Assembly: GCF_022605725.1 (NCBI RefSeq)
Contig: NC_065557.1
Span: 27,903,256-27,967,255 of the forward strand
Length of the DNA: 64,000 nt
Source: Anthonomus grandis grandis
Lineage: Eukaryota > Arthropoda > Insecta > Coleoptera > Curculionidae
Direction of reading: 5' to 3'
Under the pieces are notes generated by a model that was not told the DNA's origin, did not search any database, and worked only from the letters and a program-made list of their open reading frames with translations. The first letter of the stretch is position 1. Each line of letters begins with the position of its first letter. The translations under genes and the position numbers were made by a program. This document shows positions 63,482 to 64,000 of this stretch, piece after piece.

Positions 63482-63784
63482 TCACTGTGTAACGCATTTT
63501 TTATGCTTTGGGCAATTAAGATAACTATTAAATTTTGATTTTAAATTTGAATTTAAATTTAAGCTTGTATAATCCAATATCGGATTTTTTTCCATTAGCT
63601 GACTTGAGGTTATAATTTGGTATTGGTAAAATTCTGCAGTAAGATGTTCAGCTTCACAATACCATGACGCACTAAATTCGTATATTATTTTCGACACTAG
63701 TAAGCTCGGTCCAGGACTTTCCTGATTTGTTCGTTCTCGTGTCAGAGTGCTTGGGACATTGACGTTTAAGGTGCTTCTCCTCAT
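63482..63784 (-). CDS. Unrecognised 100-codon open frame, possibly a gene fragment
   Basis: The start at 63784 gives MRRSTLNVNVPSTLTRERTN followed by GPSLLVSKIIYEFSASWYCE and EAEHLTAEFYQ; GC content in the first 60 codons is higher than nearby DNA. The last third (NSNLKSKFNSYLNCPKHKK) is low-complexity. I see no known domain, signal peptide or membrane segment. It could be an exon, a decayed transposon piece or chance. Confidence 0.25.
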   Translation of the reverse strand: MRRSTLNVNVPSTLTRERTNQESPGPSLLVSKIIYEFSASWYCEAEHLTAEFYQYQIITSSQLMEKNPILDYTSLNLNSNLKSKFNSYLNCPKHKKCVTQ

Positions 63785-64000
63785 TCCAATTTCAACACGT
63801 ATTGGTGTCTTAGGTTATCTAGCCAGATAAGCCAAAAGACGAGTCTTTTGATATACTAGATAAACTAGTTAGAGAGCATTTACAGCCCGCTCCCTCCGAA
63901 ATTGGTGAGAGATAACAATTTTGACAGAGAAGCCAAACGCCTAAAGAATCTATATCATTTTATAATGCATCCTTGAAAAAGCTTTCTAAGGATTTCAACT
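63785..64000. other. Unassigned window end
   Basis: No feature recognised. Confidence 0.3.

Noticed and set aside
1..64000. CRISPR array, prokaryotic operons or a replication origin
   Set aside because: No regularly spaced direct repeats or bacterial gene arrangement is present; the DNA is eukaryotic nuclear sequence.

Overview
The window is strongly AT-rich nuclear DNA of an insect (possibly a beetle; the order is inferred only). The evidence is the intron/exon structure of two isolated coding exons, one of them clearly animal alkaline phosphatase, and the transposon content: DD41D-type mariner relatives, Tc1, pogo/Tigger, Harbinger, BEL/Pao, Ty3/gypsy and LINE remnants, plus a tRNA-derived SINE. 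There is no prokaryotic gene organisation, no CRISPR array and no complete host gene. Nearly everything recognisable is mobile DNA in different states of decay.

Layout. 1.5-5.0 kb: a decayed mariner-type element, then Tc1, LINE and Harbinger fragments. 7.8-10.0 kb: a Tc1 C-terminus and another mariner-type element. 11.33-13.77 kb: a 2.4-kb element with 268-bp inverted repeats, a 3-bp TTA duplication and an unusual protein that looks nuclease-like rather than DDE-like; this is the best candidate for a poorly described system. 14.7-16.2 kb: Ty3/gypsy debris. 17.35-19.69 kb: an almost full-length DD41D element with about 520-bp inverted repeats. 22.3-23.1 and 27.07-28.47 kb: internally deleted relatives. 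28.6 kb: a plus-strand host exon of unrecognised gene. 29.3-30.7 kb: a DD41D element and a complete SINE with a 12-bp duplication. 32.9-34.4 kb: a dispersed repeat and a MITE-like DD41D derivative. 34.63-41.61 kb: a complete-ended BEL/Pao retrotransposon (minus strand, GCTTA duplication) inserted inside a LINE. 44.2-45.2 kb: a decayed LINE. 46.7-48.4, 48.8-51.3 and 53.7-55.6 kb: three more DD41D-type elements. 56.95-57.13 kb: the minus-strand alkaline phosphatase exon. 57.6 kb: a large palindrome. 58.5-62.9 kb: a pogo-like transposon with a PHD-like finger, split by a 1.67-kb DD41D element.

How the parts relate. The two exons are probably parts of long genes whose introns hold these insertions. 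Relative ages can be read from nesting: LINE before BEL; pogo-like element before the 59.3-kb DD41D copy. None of the transposases is intact as read: each has stops, frameshifts, lost catalytic residues or deletions. The BEL element has LTRs that differ at only two positions, yet its coding region is broken, which suggests it was copied by proteins supplied from elsewhere.
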